A DNA stretch of 5,786 bases from Candidatus Scatousia excrementipullorum (GTDB taxonomy: Bacteria > Cyanobacteriota > Vampirovibrionia > Gastranaerophilales > Gastranaerophilaceae), in assembly GCA_017694215.1 (NCBI GenBank), contig JADIND010000128.1:1-5786 (forward strand), in the 5' to 3' direction. Under the pieces are notes generated by a model that was not told the origin of the DNA, did not search any database, and saw only the letters and a list, made by a program, of their open reading frames with translations. A program made the translations under genes and the position numbers. This document shows, piece after piece, positions 5,691 through 5,786 of the stretch (the first letter of the stretch is position 1; every line of letters starts with the position of its first letter).

Positions 5691-5719
5691 ATTATAGCTA
5701 TTTGAGCTTAAAATGTCAA
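5691..5719 (-). promoter_or_regulatory. Consensus sigma70 promoter of the hisS operon (predicted leaderless)
   Basis: On the minus strand a perfect TTGACA (5719-5714) and a perfect TATAAT (5696-5691) are separated by the optimal 17 bp. The ATG of hisS begins at 5684, 6 nt after the -10 box, so transcription should start on or next to the start codon. There is no ribosome-binding site and no room for a T-box or other leader control. Strong constitutive expression is the simple reading. Confidence 0.85.
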
Positions 5720-5757
5720 ACAGATTTTGAATAAACCCGCATTGCATAAGGGAAAAA

Positions 5758-5786
5758 TCCCCCGGTCCGCCCCCTCACCCTAACCC
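5758..5786. repeat. C-rich segment at the window edge, possibly part of a dispersed repeat
   Basis: The last 29 bases are strikingly C-rich on the plus strand and contain CCCCCTCACCCTAACCC, in contrast to the AT-rich sequence around them. A tiny hairpin, GGGA-AAAA-TCCC (5750-5761), adjoins it. The wording resembles intergenic repeats seen in many bacterial genomes, but only one copy is visible and it is cut by the window end. Upstream of the hisS promoter, no gene is visible here. Confidence 0.35.

Noticed and set aside
5685..5747. N-terminal 21-residue extension of HisRS from an ATG at 5747
   Set aside because: It spans a perfect -35/-10 promoter, has no SD, and the extra residues precede the normal family start at IKGTKDILP.
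5780..5786. Telomere-like CCCTAACCC at the end of the window
   Set aside because: There is only a partial unit in an otherwise bacterial operon context; a C-rich intergenic repeat is more likely.

Overview
The window looks like an ordinary stretch of chromosome from an AT-rich bacterium. The GH57 enzyme has the length and motifs of the large cyanobacterial-type GH57 proteins. Together with the base composition and the tightly packed short hypothetical genes, this makes me favour a non-photosynthetic relative of Cyanobacteria (Melainabacteria/Vampirovibrionia, for example a gut Gastranaerophilales). That placement is inference from general resemblance; nothing here proves it, and other AT-rich anaerobes remain possible. 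I saw no phage, transposon, CRISPR, tRNA or rRNA.

Layout. 1-468: a plus-strand YkgJ-type cysteine-cluster protein behind its own promoter. 482-513: a strong 12-bp hairpin between convergent genes. 550-1009: a two-gene minus-strand operon of small unknown proteins (70 aa, then 75 aa), each with a strong Shine-Dalgarno (SD) site. 1010-1222: a 213-bp divergent intergenic region holding an extended -10 promoter and several inverted repeats. 1223-3457: a 744-aa GH57 glycoside hydrolase. 3547-3732: a 61-aa unknown protein, followed by one good and one weaker intrinsic terminator. 3864-5684: a minus-strand operon read right to left, made of histidyl-tRNA synthetase (hisS), a minimal nucleotidyltransferase and a 62-aa unknown protein. 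5758-5786: a C-rich segment that runs off the window end.

The genes do not form one obvious pathway. GH57 is probably an alpha-glucan (glycogen or maltodextrin) enzyme, HisRS is essential for translation, and the YkgJ-like protein probably binds metal. No defence or other novel system can be supported.

The most notable signal is in how the genes start. hisS has a perfect TTGACA-17-TATAAT promoter whose -10 box lies 6 nt before its ATG, and the YkgJ-like gene has TTGATA-17-TAAAAT with the same 6-nt gap. Both lack an SD and are predicted to be leaderless or nearly so, while most other genes in the window have clear SD sites. This also moves the hisS start to 5684, not the first in-frame ATG at 5747, which lies upstream of the promoter.
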